Shown here: positions 1 through 16,138 of the stretch, in pieces
Layout: each line of letters begins with the position of its first letter
How positions within the stretch are numbered: position 1 is the first letter of the stretch
Source: Heracleum sosnowskyi
Taxonomy: Eukaryota; Streptophyta; Magnoliopsida; Apiales; Apiaceae
Direction: 5' to 3'
DNA length: 64,000 nt
NCBI GenBank assembly: GCA_030848705.1
Contig: CM061243.1
Span: forward strand, 113,298,674-113,362,673
The notes under the pieces: generated by a model
What the model was told of the DNA's origin: nothing
Databases searched by the model: none
What the model saw: only the letters and a program-made list of their open reading frames with translations
Made by a program: the position numbers and the translations under genes

Positions 1-4201
<4,201 letters not shown>

Positions 4202-5526
4202 GGAGATTTCAGGAAAAGAAGAAAGTAAGAAAGTGGCTTTTTGCTTGAAGAAAAGTATTTTGCCTTGAGTTCGATGAGAGTGATATGTCTGAGTAACTGG
4301 GGAATAAATAGAGGTATCTCAAACGTTGTGCACAAAAAGTGGAATTAAAGAACGTGTCTAACCCACTCTTATAACACGTGAGTTACTGCCCGTTATTCAC
4401 TGACCAACGTGGGATAAATATGCAATTTCAACGGTCCACTATTGTTGACAGTAACCTGTGCGCTAGAAACAATCTGTCAGTAATAAGAGGTGGTGACAGT
4501 AGGTTTTGCGCGACAGCAACTATTGCGCAAAAACTTGTTGTCACCGTTAAACATATGAATGACAGTATCCTTTACAAGTCTTGACAGAAAGTCTTTCCCT
4601 GCTGTCAAGAAGGTTGCTGTCAAGAAACACACGACAGTATCCTTCTTAATGACAGTAACTTCGATTGGGAATTGTTTCTGTCATGAACTTATTAGAATGC
4701 TTTATTCATGAACTTAACCTAAAATTGACAAATTATGGATTTAGCAATGTAATCTTTTGAACACAGATATTATGCAATTAACACAGACAAATCATAAACT
4801 CAATAACCACAAAAACAAGAAACTTTTATTATTATTAATAAAATCACTTAAATAAAGCATTGAGTACATCATTTTATGATTTTATCAACTAGTTCTAAAA
4901 GCTCTTCCTTAACCACTTCTTCAGTGCGACCTTCTTCCTTGAGAAGTGCCTGAAGCTCCTTCTCCTCTTCTTGCACCTTGGCCGCCTCCTCCTTTTCCTT
5001 TTCCTCGTCTATTTCATCGAGGGCATCCAACAGCACCTCGAAGAGCTCCTCAACCTCTTCGTTGTAGGGTTCACTATCGCACCGTTTTAGCCCGACTTCA
5101 ATTCCTACTTTGTTTTCCATTATTTACTTTAAAACTGAGAGCAGACTGGTGAAACCTAAGGTTAATTTATAGGCAAAACCGTCTAAGGATTAAAGTCTAA
5201 TGGTCAACAGTTAGAGTACCCATACAACTACCACAAAAGTAATTAATGGTCGTGTCCTCCTTTAATCCTACAGATTAATGCAAAATGGTGTGAAAGTCCA
5301 ATGGAACAGATTTTTATCTCTCAAACTAAACAAGTAACCATATTAATGTCATACACGGTCTAAAAGTATGAGACTGGCACAAAATACTGATATGAAAAGT
5401 CAAATCAACACATGCTGTCACATAACAGACATAGACCAAGTAGACAGTAACTTCTCTTGACAGCAGGTTTGAAGTTGCTGTCATGAGCTTCAAAAGAGAA
5501 TTTGGAAATATAGAAAACTGATTAAA
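4202..5526 (-). other. Spacer between pol and third ORF of element A, with iterated GACAGTA motif
   Basis: This is non-coding DNA between the pol stop and the third-ORF start. It holds two clusters of a short motif, GACAGTA/TGCTGTCA in both orientations: about a dozen copies at 4441-4690 and four at 5410-5490. The same motif is dense in the LTR of this element (23320-23990). Elements B and C have different motifs at the same place in their maps, so the position is conserved but the sequence is not. A role in regulation of the element is inferred. Confidence 0.75.
4869..5120 (-). CDS. Small acidic ORF in the spacer of element A
   Basis: An 83-codon ORF in the sense direction of element A, sitting between the two motif clusters. 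It begins MENKVGIEVG and is very rich in Glu and Lys (for example DEIDEEKEKEEAAK), which would favour a charged coiled-coil helix. I do not recognise a family. Elements B and C show no clear counterpart in their spacers. It may be a real small protein, a decayed exon, or chance; the skewed composition and correct strand are the only support. Confidence 0.3.
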   Translation of the reverse strand: MENKVGIEVGLKRCDSEPYNEEVEELFEVLLDALDEIDEEKEKEEAAKVQEEEKELQALLKEEGRTEEVVKEELLELVDKIIK

Positions 5527-6470
5527 TCAACATACCAGATTCAGCATTCCCAATTCACTTACCAACCTGTTGAAGGTTGCTTCATCCAATGGCTTAGTGA
5601 AGATGTCAGCAAGTTGCTTGTCAGTTGGAACATAAATCAGCTTCACAGTTCCTTGTTCAACATGCTCTCTGATAAAATGATGACTTATATCAATGTGCTT
5701 TGTCCTAGAGTGTTGAACTGGATTGTCTGAAATAGCTATGGCACTAGTGTTGTCACAGTATATAGGAATGTCTCTTAACACTAGACCATAATCCTGAAGT
5801 TGATTCTTCATCCATAGAATTTGTGCACAGCAACTGCCTGCAGCAATATACTCAGCTTCTGCAGTTGAGGTAGAAACTGAATGCTGCTTCTTGCTAAACC
5901 ATGAGACCAATCTTCCACCAAGAAATTGACAGCTACCAGTAGTACTCTTTCTGTCAATCTTGCATCCAGCATAGTCTGAGTCTGAGTAACCAATTAGATC
6001 AAATCCAGTATTCTTAGGATACCAAAGGCCTAGATTAGGAGTGCCTTTTAAGTATCTAAAGATTCTCTTGATGGCTACTAAGTGTGACTCCTTTGGATCA
6101 CTTTGAAACCTTGCACAGAGACATGTAGCAAACATGATATCAGGTCTGCTAGCAGTTAGATATAGGAGAGATCCTACCATGCCTCTATAGGTGCTTGAGT
6201 CAACTTTCTTTCCTTTAGGATCAAGGTCCAGACTAGTTGATGTGGACATTGGTGTCTTTGCTGGTGAAGAATCTTCCAAGTTGAACTTTCTGAGAAGTTC
6301 CTTGATGTATTTAGCTTGACAAATGAAGATTCCATCAGGTTGTTGAAGAATTTGTAATCCCAGAAAGAATGACAATTCTCCCATCATACTCATCTCATAT
6401 TTGTTACACAGCCTCTCATTTGTAGAACCAAAAATGATGTCATCCACATAGATTTGTACCAGAATGATGT
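5527..6470 (-). pseudogene. Element A pol, C-terminal part (RT end and RNase H)
   Basis: This is the downstream half of the split copia polyprotein. It begins with the RT catalytic block (IYVDDIIFGS) just after the insertion point. It continues with YEMSMMGELSFFLGLQ and the SLLYLTASRPDIMFA region, then copia RNase H with GYSDSDYAG, DRKSTTGSCQ, STAEAEYIAA and TKHIDI blocks. It ends near NLVC with a stop at 5527. Removing element B and one copy of GATGT joins this frame exactly to 18045, so the pol gene was open across the junction when B inserted. Confidence 0.93.
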
Positions 6471-8371
6471 TGTTAGGTCCCGAAGTATCGTAGAAGGGGG
6501 GGGGGGGGGTTGAATACGATACTCACTAATTATAAAAAATTCTTTCGAATCTTTTGCGGATAATTAAACTAGTGTTCTTGTAGTGGGTTCGTGTTCTTGA
6601 GGGTGAATAGTAATTCGGACAAGACAATAACAACACAAGATTTTCCAAGAGTTATATTCGACTATAAATCTTGAAGGGGTGCTACACCCAGTAAATAAAT
6701 TTACCGGCTTCCAAGAACAATTTGTTTTTGCTTCTACAAAGATTGAACAAATTAAATCCTAAACAATGTTTGTATCTATTTGTTTGTCTAAAGGATTTAA
6801 TTACCGGAGAAACTTTATAATGGCCCTTAAGATTGAACAAAGTTTGGGCATTATAACGTTTCCCCGGTGAGAAGTTCAGGTATAAAATAATTGTCTCCTT
6901 CTCTGTCTCTCTCTGTATTTCTTCACTTCGTCGAAGAAGATGAAGAACAGAAGAAGTACTTTTCAATATCTCTTCTGCTTCAATTTGTGTAGACTTGATA
7001 GTTTTAAAAAAAAACTATCGAACACAACTTTAAATTGTGTCCACTCAATTCTTCATGCTGTAGAAAGAAAAAACCATCAAAGAAAATCATCTTGATAGTT
7101 TTCTAAAAGAAAACTATCGAACCATCCTTTGTTTCCTTTTTCAAACCACTTTGATGGTTTCTTATAAAGAAACTATCGAATACTCCTTTTTAGTTTTAAT
7201 AAATTTATAAAATAAACTTTATTTAAATTTATAATAAACTTAATTAATAAGTTTAAAATAAATTTATTTAAGTTTATAAAATAAATTCCATAAACTATTA
7301 GAGCATTAAAAGTATCGAAGTAGTCAAAAATCTTGGCCCCAACAAAGCTGAACTGGCTCCAGTGTGAACCCACAAAAAAACTATCGAACAAAAACTATCG
7401 AAGCTTTTTGAAAAACCATCGAACCAACCAAAAACCATCGAAGTGGTTTTTGGCCAACCTTGTCAATGTCCAGTTTAGTACCCAAGGTTTGGTTGGTCAA
7501 CACTTGAACCTTCAAGTTTCCTTTCTTGCAGTTCCTTTATTGAGGTTTCAACTTTTGTACACTTAACACCTTTTGACTGAACGATTTTCCTTTTGACAAT
7601 TTAGCTTCTCATGGTTTTCTTCAACACTGATAATTCTTGTTAATCTGCTTGATATTTTCTGGAATTATCATGTCGGACTTCATCAATTCTTTCTGTAGAA
7701 TAAATGTGTTGATCTTCTTCATATGTGTTGACGCCTGGTGCAACTGGTCTGGTTCACAGACGATTAACACTGAATTGAATCTTCACATCTTCATTGCATT
7801 CCAATTGATAAGTCGACAGCAGTACAAATTGCTTCAAACACAGATTGTCAATAAACAACGCACTTTCACTGGAATCCTTCTTGGTACTTAGACAACGTCT
7901 TCATTGGTACTACAATCTTGAATACTTCATTCTCTGTTCTTCACTGATGCTCGAACATATAAATGAACTTCTGTCAGTGAGTATAACTTCAAGACTGTAG
8001 CTATCTTCTTTAACCTTTGTCTTTACCCTGTATTCAATTAAACCAGATTCCTATGCTTCAAACACTGTCTATAACACAATCAATGCTAATACACTGAAAT
8101 CTGCTTGTGGCACTTATACTGAATCTACACACCTTCTGAAACCTTGAAAGTCTTCAAACATTATTCTTCACTGAGGCATGAACATGTTAATGAACTTCTT
8201 TCAGTGACCTGTAGTAGACTTCAAAGATCTATCTAATGTTTTGATTCTTTGTATTTGCCTTGTATTCATTTCTTCCTGATTTCTGTGTAGGTGTAGTATT
8301 ATTTACCTGTCCTGTTCTAGTGTTGAGTTATCACGTCTTCCTATTCATACTGCCTTGTGATCTCACCAACA
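6471..8371 (-). repeat. 3' LTR of element B
   Basis: Starts TGTTAGGTCC and ends CACCAACA on the plus strand. A run of G (about 12-13) followed by TTGAATACGATAC lies within 45 bp of the edge. The motif AAC(T/C)ATCGAA occurs many times at 7000-7450. Three copies are arranged as inverted pairs with TTGATAGTTTT or TTGATGGTTTC and could form hairpins (7000-7180). Confidence 0.95.
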
Positions 8372-9542
8372 ATCTCCCCCTATGTGATTGTTAAAACTAA
8401 AAAACAAATTATAGAGAGGATAACTCAACTAACAAGTAGAAAAAGTGATTACCCGGGACTTGTAAATAATGCTACTAGTTTTCTGGATCAAATTCTTCAC
8501 TTCCAGATTTCTTGGTCAAACTGAAATGATAGATGATCGTTCTTTTAGGACTGAACTGATATTCATGTAGTAACTCATCTTCATTTCTTTGGTTCTTTAA
8601 ATCTCTGCCAAATAATCCTTCTCAGTCTTGAAGTAATCATTAGCAGCTTCTCGAGATTCTTCAGTGGTAATGAATATGTCTTTGTCTACCACTTACTGAA
8701 GTATACCTCTCCACTTCTCTCCATTCGGAGTTCAGCGGCTTCTGTTGTACAACCATATTTCCTTTTCTGAAAAGCACATATCTCCCTTGCTTCTCCTCAT
8801 TTGGAATACAACTCCTCCCCCTATGGAATACAGCTGCTCCCATTATTAGAACAGTGGTGAACCAATACCACTTCTCCGTCTTCTAGGAAATCTACCACTT
8901 CTCCCCTTAGTCTCTCCCCAATAGTTGAAAGATCAATAGAATTGTGGTGTGGTGTACCTCTACTTTTTCTTACCACTTCTCCCCCTTAGTTGAGGAATCC
9001 TCCAATAATCTGATTATAACTCATTTCTCCCCCTTAGTTAAGAAAAGAAGTTTTCCTGGGTCTTGAAGGAATTCTCATATAGCATCTGTTAGAAAAGAAG
9101 TAGTAATATGTAGTCTGATCAATTGTGCCCTTTAAAAACTGCAAGATGGCTTCACCGTCGATCGTCCTACGAACCAAATTTCCCGACATCTTCCTTATAC
9201 CTCCCAACTGTTAGATCACACTTTTTAGGGCCCTAAAACAACCAATTGTTAGGTCCCGAAATGAGGTCTCAACTGTTAGGTCTTTAAAGTTAAAACATTA
9301 CGAACCAAGTTTAAGGGATAGGGAATGGGATTTGGTGTTTCTCTTTCTTCCTCACTGTGAGTGTGTGATTCTGTTTCGTGTACCTCACAAGTGTTTCACT
9401 CTTATCTCTCATAGCTTCAGCATCCAAATGTACCTGCAAGGAAAATCACCATAGCCATCCTTAAGGAGGTCACTGGTGGTGCAATGGGATTTCGCAAATC
9501 CCCGTCCTTGGTTAAACCAAGTTGTTGATCATCTTGCGATGA
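8372..9542 (-). other. Polypurine tract of element B and cluster of PPT-like repeats
   Basis: The sequence next to the 3' LTR (8372-8381) reads AGGGGGAGAT on the minus strand, a good polypurine tract for second-strand priming. Further copies reading CTAAGGGGGAGAA or similar occur at about 8813-8825, 8897-8910, 8973-8990 and 9023-9039. Multiple PPT-like blocks upstream of the 3' LTR are a known Sirevirus trait. The rest, to 9542, has no gene I can support. Confidence 0.75.
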
Positions 9543-10445
9543 TCAATCCTCAACAGGATCCAGAGTTTGAATCTCTGGGGGGTTGGAATCAGGCTCTATT
9601 GATAACAGAGGCCCTGAAACTCCCTCTGAAGTCTTTGCAGACATATCCTCAGGTAACTCCTCAAATGAAATTGATTCATTGTTACCGAGTTGCCGATCTG
9701 CACCTATGTCAGACCCGGTACCTGCAGGATCCAGATATGTTCCATCTGGGGAGTTAGGCAATGACCTTTTAGATTGTGCATTTGGGTCAAAACCTTCTCT
9801 CAACGTCTGTGAAGACTCTTGGTTCAGTAAAGAACCTTCAACCGGTAGTCCTGACCGTGAAATGGTCGGAGAACTAGTTGCTTCCGTCAATTTTCCTTTT
9901 TCTATTTGGGGTAGGGGTTCAGATATAGCTTTGGTTAGTGTAGCCCAATCAGCTTCAGAAAAATCAATAAAGGGTGCTTTGGATGATTGAAATGAAGTTT
10001 CAACAGTTGCCTCGTTTTCTGTTCTTCTCCTTTTAGAGTAAGGCAAAGCTGTTGTTGAATGGCGTATCTCCTTATGTGGTGCTGCTTTGGCACTATCTCC
10101 CTCTACACTCATGGATGTCTGAATATTGGGTATAGGAGGGGAAGGAGGTTCGTTTATGGTTTCATTTGACTCTTCCAAAGGCTCTGTGACCGTGGTTAAA
10201 GGCTGTTGGTTTTCAACCTCCTGGTCAGGGATGGCCACTGAGGGCTCTTGATCAACATCCATTGGTTCAGGTTCAGGAGCCAGTACAGGTTCAGGAATAT
10301 TACCTTCGTTTACCTGTTCCCCTGGGGGTAGAAGTGGTAGGGGCACCGTTCTTAGATATTCAGTGAGAACAGTTGGCACCACTGGAAGATGATTCTTTCT
10401 TATCAGAGCGGTTATTGCATTGCTCTTCATCCTCATGCACTCCAT
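9543..10445 (-). pseudogene. Third-ORF remnant of element B
   Basis: A 300-codon open stretch in the position of the third ORF. It is rich in Pro, Glu and Ser, with a basic cluster YSKRRRTEN resembling a nuclear localisation signal, as in the third ORFs of A and C. The conserved N-terminal block of about 230 residues seen in A and C is missing, and downstream parts are not recognisable. It is therefore probably a truncated derivative. Assignment rests mainly on position, strand and composition. Confidence 0.5.
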
Positions 10446-10720
10446 GGTCTCCTCGCCTTCAAATGTCTTTTTATGTTCGATAGTTTTAATTTGTACCTTC
10501 GATAGATTTTTGTTTGAAAATGGGAATCCAAATCTATTTTCTGAAAAACCATCGAGGTTTTTTTTGTAGTTTAAAACAAAACTATCGAACTGTTTTCTGA
10601 AAACTATCGAGAATTTAGATAAAAGAAAAATAAATTCTTTTCGATAGATTTCAATTTCTATCTCAAAAACTATCGAAAGGTGTTTTCGATGGTTTTTGAT
10701 TCTGATTCAATTTTTAAAAC
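10446..10720. other. Iterated AACTATCGAA motif array in element B
   Basis: At least eight copies of AAACTATCGA or AAACCATCGA occur in both orientations within 250 bp (for example near 10477, 10496, 10548, 10582, 10600, 10640, 10667 and 10685). The same motif fills the LTRs of B. The array sits between the pol and third-ORF remnants, the position of the motif spacers of A and C. Confidence 0.8.
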
Positions 10721-12577
10721 CTGTTCATGTTTCAAAAATCAAACCTCTGTTTTTCTGTCAACTTCTAATTTGAATAAACTTTTTCAAATTTACCAAAATC
10801 AATGCTAACAGAAAAATCACAATTTTCTTAGAATAAAATCGACTAAATATCATTGAATGATATCAACCAATTGAAATCCAATAAATTATGCTGCATATTT
10901 ATTTTATGTATTTTAAATTATGGAGCAAATAAGATATTGAACTGCTTCAATTTCCATAATTCAAATTACATTAAATAAATAATAATAAATTAATACTAAA
11001 TATCTATGAGTTAGATATTAGCACTAAATTATTAAGGTGAGGACTGGATGTTAAATAAATTCACAAGTCCTTAAAATATGGACACCTTAATACTTGTGAG
11101 CTTATTTTTAAGAGTTTCTTGCAGATGAGATTTTCAAATAATGTGCGATAACTAATATCCCAAGTTTATAAACCAGTCTTGAAAATTTAACATAACAAGT
11201 GATTTAGTAAACGTGTCTGCAAGTTACTCTATGGATTGAAGACATGCTCTCGAAAGAAATGATACCTGGTGTCAAGGTGCATTGTCGTGGAGTGTTCCAC
11301 AGAGTTGTTGGAGATGAAGTTATTTCAAGAAATCAATCTTCCTCCACGACGTTGACAGCTTCTAGAGATGCTTCTCCTGTCATTTGGGTTGACAGCTTCC
11401 AGAGATGCTTCTCCTGTCTTTCTTACAACCTGCGTACTTTATATCTATATAGCTAAACATGTTAACAAGTATCCTTAGGGTACCATATACCCAGATTTGG
11501 TATTCCCTTAAGATATCCAAAAGTCTTGTTAATAGCTATAAGATTAGATTTTCTGAAATCCACTTGGAACCTTGCACATTGGCAACTTGAGAATAAAATA
11601 TGTGTGGTCAATTTGCAGTTAATAAATTAATGAGATGATCATACCTCTTTAGCTTGTCATTTCTGTCTTTTACCTGATTTGTCCTGATCAAGCTTTAGTG
11701 GCTACTGTTGGCAGGGAGTCTTGGCATGTCTAGAATCTTCCCAATTGTGCACATTCAAAAGATTCTTGACTTACTTTTATTGCCATCACTCTTTTGGCTT
11801 ACTTGTGCTCCTAAAAGAATTATTCTTTTGGCTTGCTTAAAGTAATTCCAAAAAGAATTGCAACTTTCCCAACATACTCATCTCAATGACTTGGCAAATT
11901 TCTTGCACAAGTTTTCGTTAGCAGACCAACATATAATATAATCATGATATCACTGCACATATATGACATTATGTTTGTGCCTTAAGATATAGAGAATTAT
12001 ATATATATATGACGACTCTAATTAATTGACATTCTGCAAAAGTTCAGTTAGAGTGTCATACCATGTCTTTGTCGATTGCTTGAGTATTGATACCAGTTCA
12101 TACCAACCTGTTGTGATCTTGAAGAGAAGCTGTACATTGACTTCTTCTACTATCTCACCAATCAGGAGTGCACTTGATCATATTCACCATATAGATATTA
12201 AAGTTTGAATATGCAGCAGGTGCCAGATATATCCTGATATCCTCAAGTCTCGTCACTGGTGCTTCTTGTTAGATACTGCTTCCTGATAGTAACCTAGCAT
12301 CCAGTTTGGCCTTGTCCCTCATAACAATGCCATTGTCATCCAGTAAACTTCTGGTTATCCTTGTACCAATTACAACTCTGTTATTTGGTCTAGATACCAG
12401 CTTCCATACAATCTGCCTTTAGAATTGATTGAGTTCATCTTGCTATGCAATCACCCAATCTGGATCTATCAGAGCTTCTTTAACTTTCCTAGTTTCTTTT
12501 TCAGAAAGAAAACCAAGGAAATAATCATTCATACTCTATAGCTCCAGTCTTCACTCCACCACTAGGATCACTAAGAA
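10721..12577 (-). pseudogene. Decayed RT/RNase H region of element B
   Basis: The expected location of copia RT and RNase H, but no frame stays open. Short echoes of RT can be read on the minus strand at about 12240-12520 (matching the region after the Asp-Trp-Val-Ile-Ala block in A and C). RNase H echoes occur around 11250-11600. The remainder is AT-rich and saturated with stops and indels. Confidence 0.5.
11352..11419. repeat. Short direct repeat, two 31-bp units
   Basis: Two nearly identical copies (11352-11382 and 11389-11419, one mismatch) beginning GTTGACAGCTTC, separated by 6 bp. They lie in the decayed RNase H region of element B. This looks like a local tandem duplication. Confidence 0.8.
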
Positions 12578-14047
12578 CTAGACATCAGGAATGATCTTGA
12601 ATCTAAACCCTTTGTCTTGACAGATCTGTTCTTGAAGTGTCCTCTTGATTTTCATTGTGGTGTTGATCTGACTAATTGATCCTTCTCCTGCTCCCCCTGA
12701 GTTGTTGACGGTGTGATCTGTTGATTCTGTTAATAGACTAGTGGATCCTGTAGAAGTTTGAGGATCTCCATCACTGTCACCACTTGGTCCAGAATCATTA
12801 TCATCATGATTATTATTATCACCGGGAACAACTTCAGGTTCTTCCTTTATGTCAGAGAGATCTCCTGATAGATTTTCAAATACCAAGGATTCAGAGTTCT
12901 ATCTAGTTTGCAGGCCTGATATTTTGGTGTCATCGAATGTTACATTTAAGCTTTCCAACACCTTCTTGTCTTCAATCACATATACCCTGTAAGCTTTAGA
13001 TTCCAGAGAATAGCCCAGAAAAATGCCTTCATCTGCTTTGGCATCAAACTTGCCTAGATGTCCTCCATCTTTTAGTACAAAGCACTTTGCACCAAACACA
13101 TGAAAAATCTTCAGTGTTGGTTTCTTGTTGGCCATTAACTCATACGGAGTCTTATTATGATCTTTGTTAATCAGGGTTCGATTCTGAGTGTAGAAATCTG
13201 TATTCACTACTTCAGCCCAAAAGTAAGTGGGAAGTTTTGATTCATTCAACATGGTCCTTGCTGCTTCAACCAAGGTCCTGTTCTTCCTTTCCACTACTCC
13301 ATTCTGTTATGGAGTTCTTGGTGCTGAAAACTGTCTTGATATTCCTTTCTCTGAACAGAAATCATTTAGAACTGCATTCTTGAATTCAGTTCCATTGTTT
13401 GATCTGATTGTCCGTACAGGTAGCTTAGCTTCCACTTCTATCTTTTTGATGTGATCAATGATTAGTTGTGTTGCTTCATCTTTTGAATGTACGAACAACA
13501 CCCACGTGTACTTAGAGTAGCCATCCACCATCACCAATGCATATCTTTTTCTTGAAAGTGACATAACATTTACTGCACCAAATAAATCCATATGAATCAG
13601 TTGTAATGGTTCATCAATGCTTGTCATTCCTTTGCTTCCATGTGATGCTTTCTTCGACTTCCCCTTTTCACATGCTTCACATAGTCCCTCCTGATTGAAT
13701 TCCATCAGGGGCAACCCTCTCACTAACTCTCTCTTTACCAAAGAGTTCATAGTTTTGAAGTTCAAATGTGAGAGCTTCTTGTGCCATAGCCAACTTTGTT
13801 CTGAAGATGCCTTTCCATAGAAACATGTAACTTCTCCTTCACTGGAAGAACTTAAGTCAGCTATAAACAAATTTCCTTTTCTCACTCCCAGTAGAGTAAG
13901 CTTCTCATCCTTCCTGTTTGTGATCAAGCACTTGTCCTTTCTGAAATCTACATAGTAGCCTTTATCACACAACTGACTGATACTTAGAAGATTGTGCTTC
14001 AATCCTTCAACAAGAGAGATGCTTCTAATTGTTATCCTTGACTCCAA
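12578..14047 (-). pseudogene. Integrase-containing pol remnant of element B
   Basis: Starts upstream of GLKHNLLSISQ and keeps the pre-integrase zinc region (WHKKLSH and CEAC) and the integrase core with HMDLFGA, IRSNNGTEF and VVERKNRTL. The second catalytic Asp lies in an altered SNNG context (normally SDNG), so a key residue is missing. A TAA at 13304-13306 replaces the first Gln of the QQNGVVER block. The C-terminal integrase region continues to about 12899, followed by an acidic linker (12886-12578) that no longer connects to RT. The protein cannot be functional. Confidence 0.85.
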
Positions 14048-16121
14048 TTATTAGTTGTTATCAATGATACCAATTATTGTAAACAGTATGACATTCCTTT
14101 TCCAACGTAGCCATGTCCCGTGATGAAAACCTTTGCTGTCATCTCCAAAGATTATTGACGGAACATCTTTCTCAATCACATTTGATAGCAAGTTCTTTCT
14201 TCGATCATATGTCTTCAGTAGTAATGACCAAGAAACCATATACATCGATTAACCTTCTTTGCCCTGCACTCACAAATGGATTAAAAGTTCTTGGTACCCA
14301 ACTTCTTTGCTTGGGTCCAGATGGATTAGAGATTTTGCTTTTAACAGAGGTAACAACAGCTTCAACCTTTACATGCTTATTCTTATCTCTGACTGACCAG
14401 CAGTCTTTGCCCTAATGTGATTCTTAAACATGTTTTTTCTATGATTAATGCAAGTACTAAGAGATGCATTCATAACATTTAAATAAGCAAGCATGTTACT
14501 AAGAATACATGGCATACATTTAGCATTATGACATTGCAGATAAGAAATGTGCAAATTAGGCATTTTAGAAAATTCAGTACTTTCTACTTTAACCAATATA
14601 CACAAGTGTAACAGGTAGCAAATAGATTTACAGGTATTCAATAATTTTCTAAATACACATGGAATAAAAGAATTAACAATTAGATCACTAATTCTATCTA
14701 ATCCATTATGTTGTTGTATGTCATCTAACTTTCTCTATTACCTAAGTCAGTTTTAGATATAGTTTGGTGTTCTACAGATTCTACTGACACTAAAGGTAAT
14801 TCTTCCATCTTTTAAACTGTTTATCCCTTAACAAACAATTCAGAATAAATGAGCAAATCTTGTTCTACTAGGGATACTGAAACTTAGCTTAACGAAGGTC
14901 TTATATGCTAGAAACTTAACCCCTAAAAGTAAGAGTTGTTTCTTAAGAAAGTTCAAGGAAATGATACCTGAGATATGTTAGGTGAATCATCTTTAGAGAT
15001 TGCTATGAAAGCAAGATATCCATGATCTTCTCGTCATCTGATCCATCCCAACTCTTTCTTTAAGCAACATAAGTTTCATCCTGATGCTTCCTCAACAAAG
15101 CATTCCACTTTTGTTTCAACTCATTAACTGAGTCCCTATTCTTCTTTGTTTGTCAGGCTCCTTGTACTGTGTAGCAAACCCTGATAGTTTCTTGTAACAT
15201 AGTTCTTATCATAGTTGAAACTATCAATCTTGTTTTTGTCACCATCTCGGTCTTGTAACTACCTCTTGAACTGAATCCTGAAGAGTCTTTGCTTCGGAAT
15301 AAATAGGCTTGATCCTTGGATGTAGCTTTTGTACTCCTTCTGAATATGATGTGACTAAACTTCCTTGACATGTGAAACACTGATCTGTAGTCCAGTCTCT
15401 CAAGGTTTTCTAAAGTGTACAAGTCACTTCCATCTACCTGAGCTTCCTAAGATTCAGCTACTAGTAATTCTTCTATTCTGTTCTGAGGTTCCAGCAATAA
15501 TGTATGTTACTGAGATATTTGAATGTCCATTCCATTGTCTCTAACCTCCTCAATTCCTTTCCTTATATTCTCTTTTGATTCGCAGATAAATGTAGCATTG
15601 GTACAATTCACTTTGTGATTGTGTATCCCTGAATCAATAGAGTTGATTAAAAATCTCTTGAAAAATTGTATCCGCAGAAACTTCTTCCTTTCCTGCATCT
15701 GAAAATCTAGTGGGATCCTATGGAGTAAGCCTTTGAGGAAATTCCACAATTTTCTTCAGTAGGTTCTGAAATCAGCTTCTTTAAATTAAGACAACCATTT
15801 CCTTCAATTCCCGTGTTCAGGGATTTTCCGTCTGAATAACACATGGTCAACTTTTTCTTCAAAAAATTAAAATCATCTTTACCGCTCGGAGGAATCTTGA
15901 ATCTAACAATCTTTTGAGAACCCTTGGCTTAGGATATGAAATATTTTATATTCCAAGAATTTCGAACTTTTTGAAAAATAAAATATTTCAAGAATAAAAT
16001 TCAAATTATTTAAAATTCAAAAATTTCAAGAAATGAAAATTTTGAAAATTAAAAAATCCGAAAATTCTAAGAACTTGAATGTTTGGTCTAAAACACCGGA
16101 TCTGATCTGTATATCGATCAA
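14048..16121 (-). pseudogene. Gag remnant of element B
   Basis: No long frame survives. At 15422-15153 the minus strand reads YTLENLERLD followed by a basic segment, matching the FYTMEELESMD segment of gag in A and the corresponding block in C. Traces of the gag C-terminus and protease start occur at 14640-14050. The 5' leader at about 15950-16100 is very AT-rich. Gag is beyond repair. Confidence 0.6.
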
Positions 16122-16124
16122 CAA

Positions 16125-16136
16125 GCTTTGATACCA
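16125..16136 (-). other. Primer binding site of element B
   Basis: The minus strand reads TGGTATCAAAGC two bases inside the 5' LTR. This is close to the plant initiator tRNA-Met complement TGGTATCAGAGC used by most plant copia elements. Confidence 0.85.
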
Positions 16137-16138
16137 AT

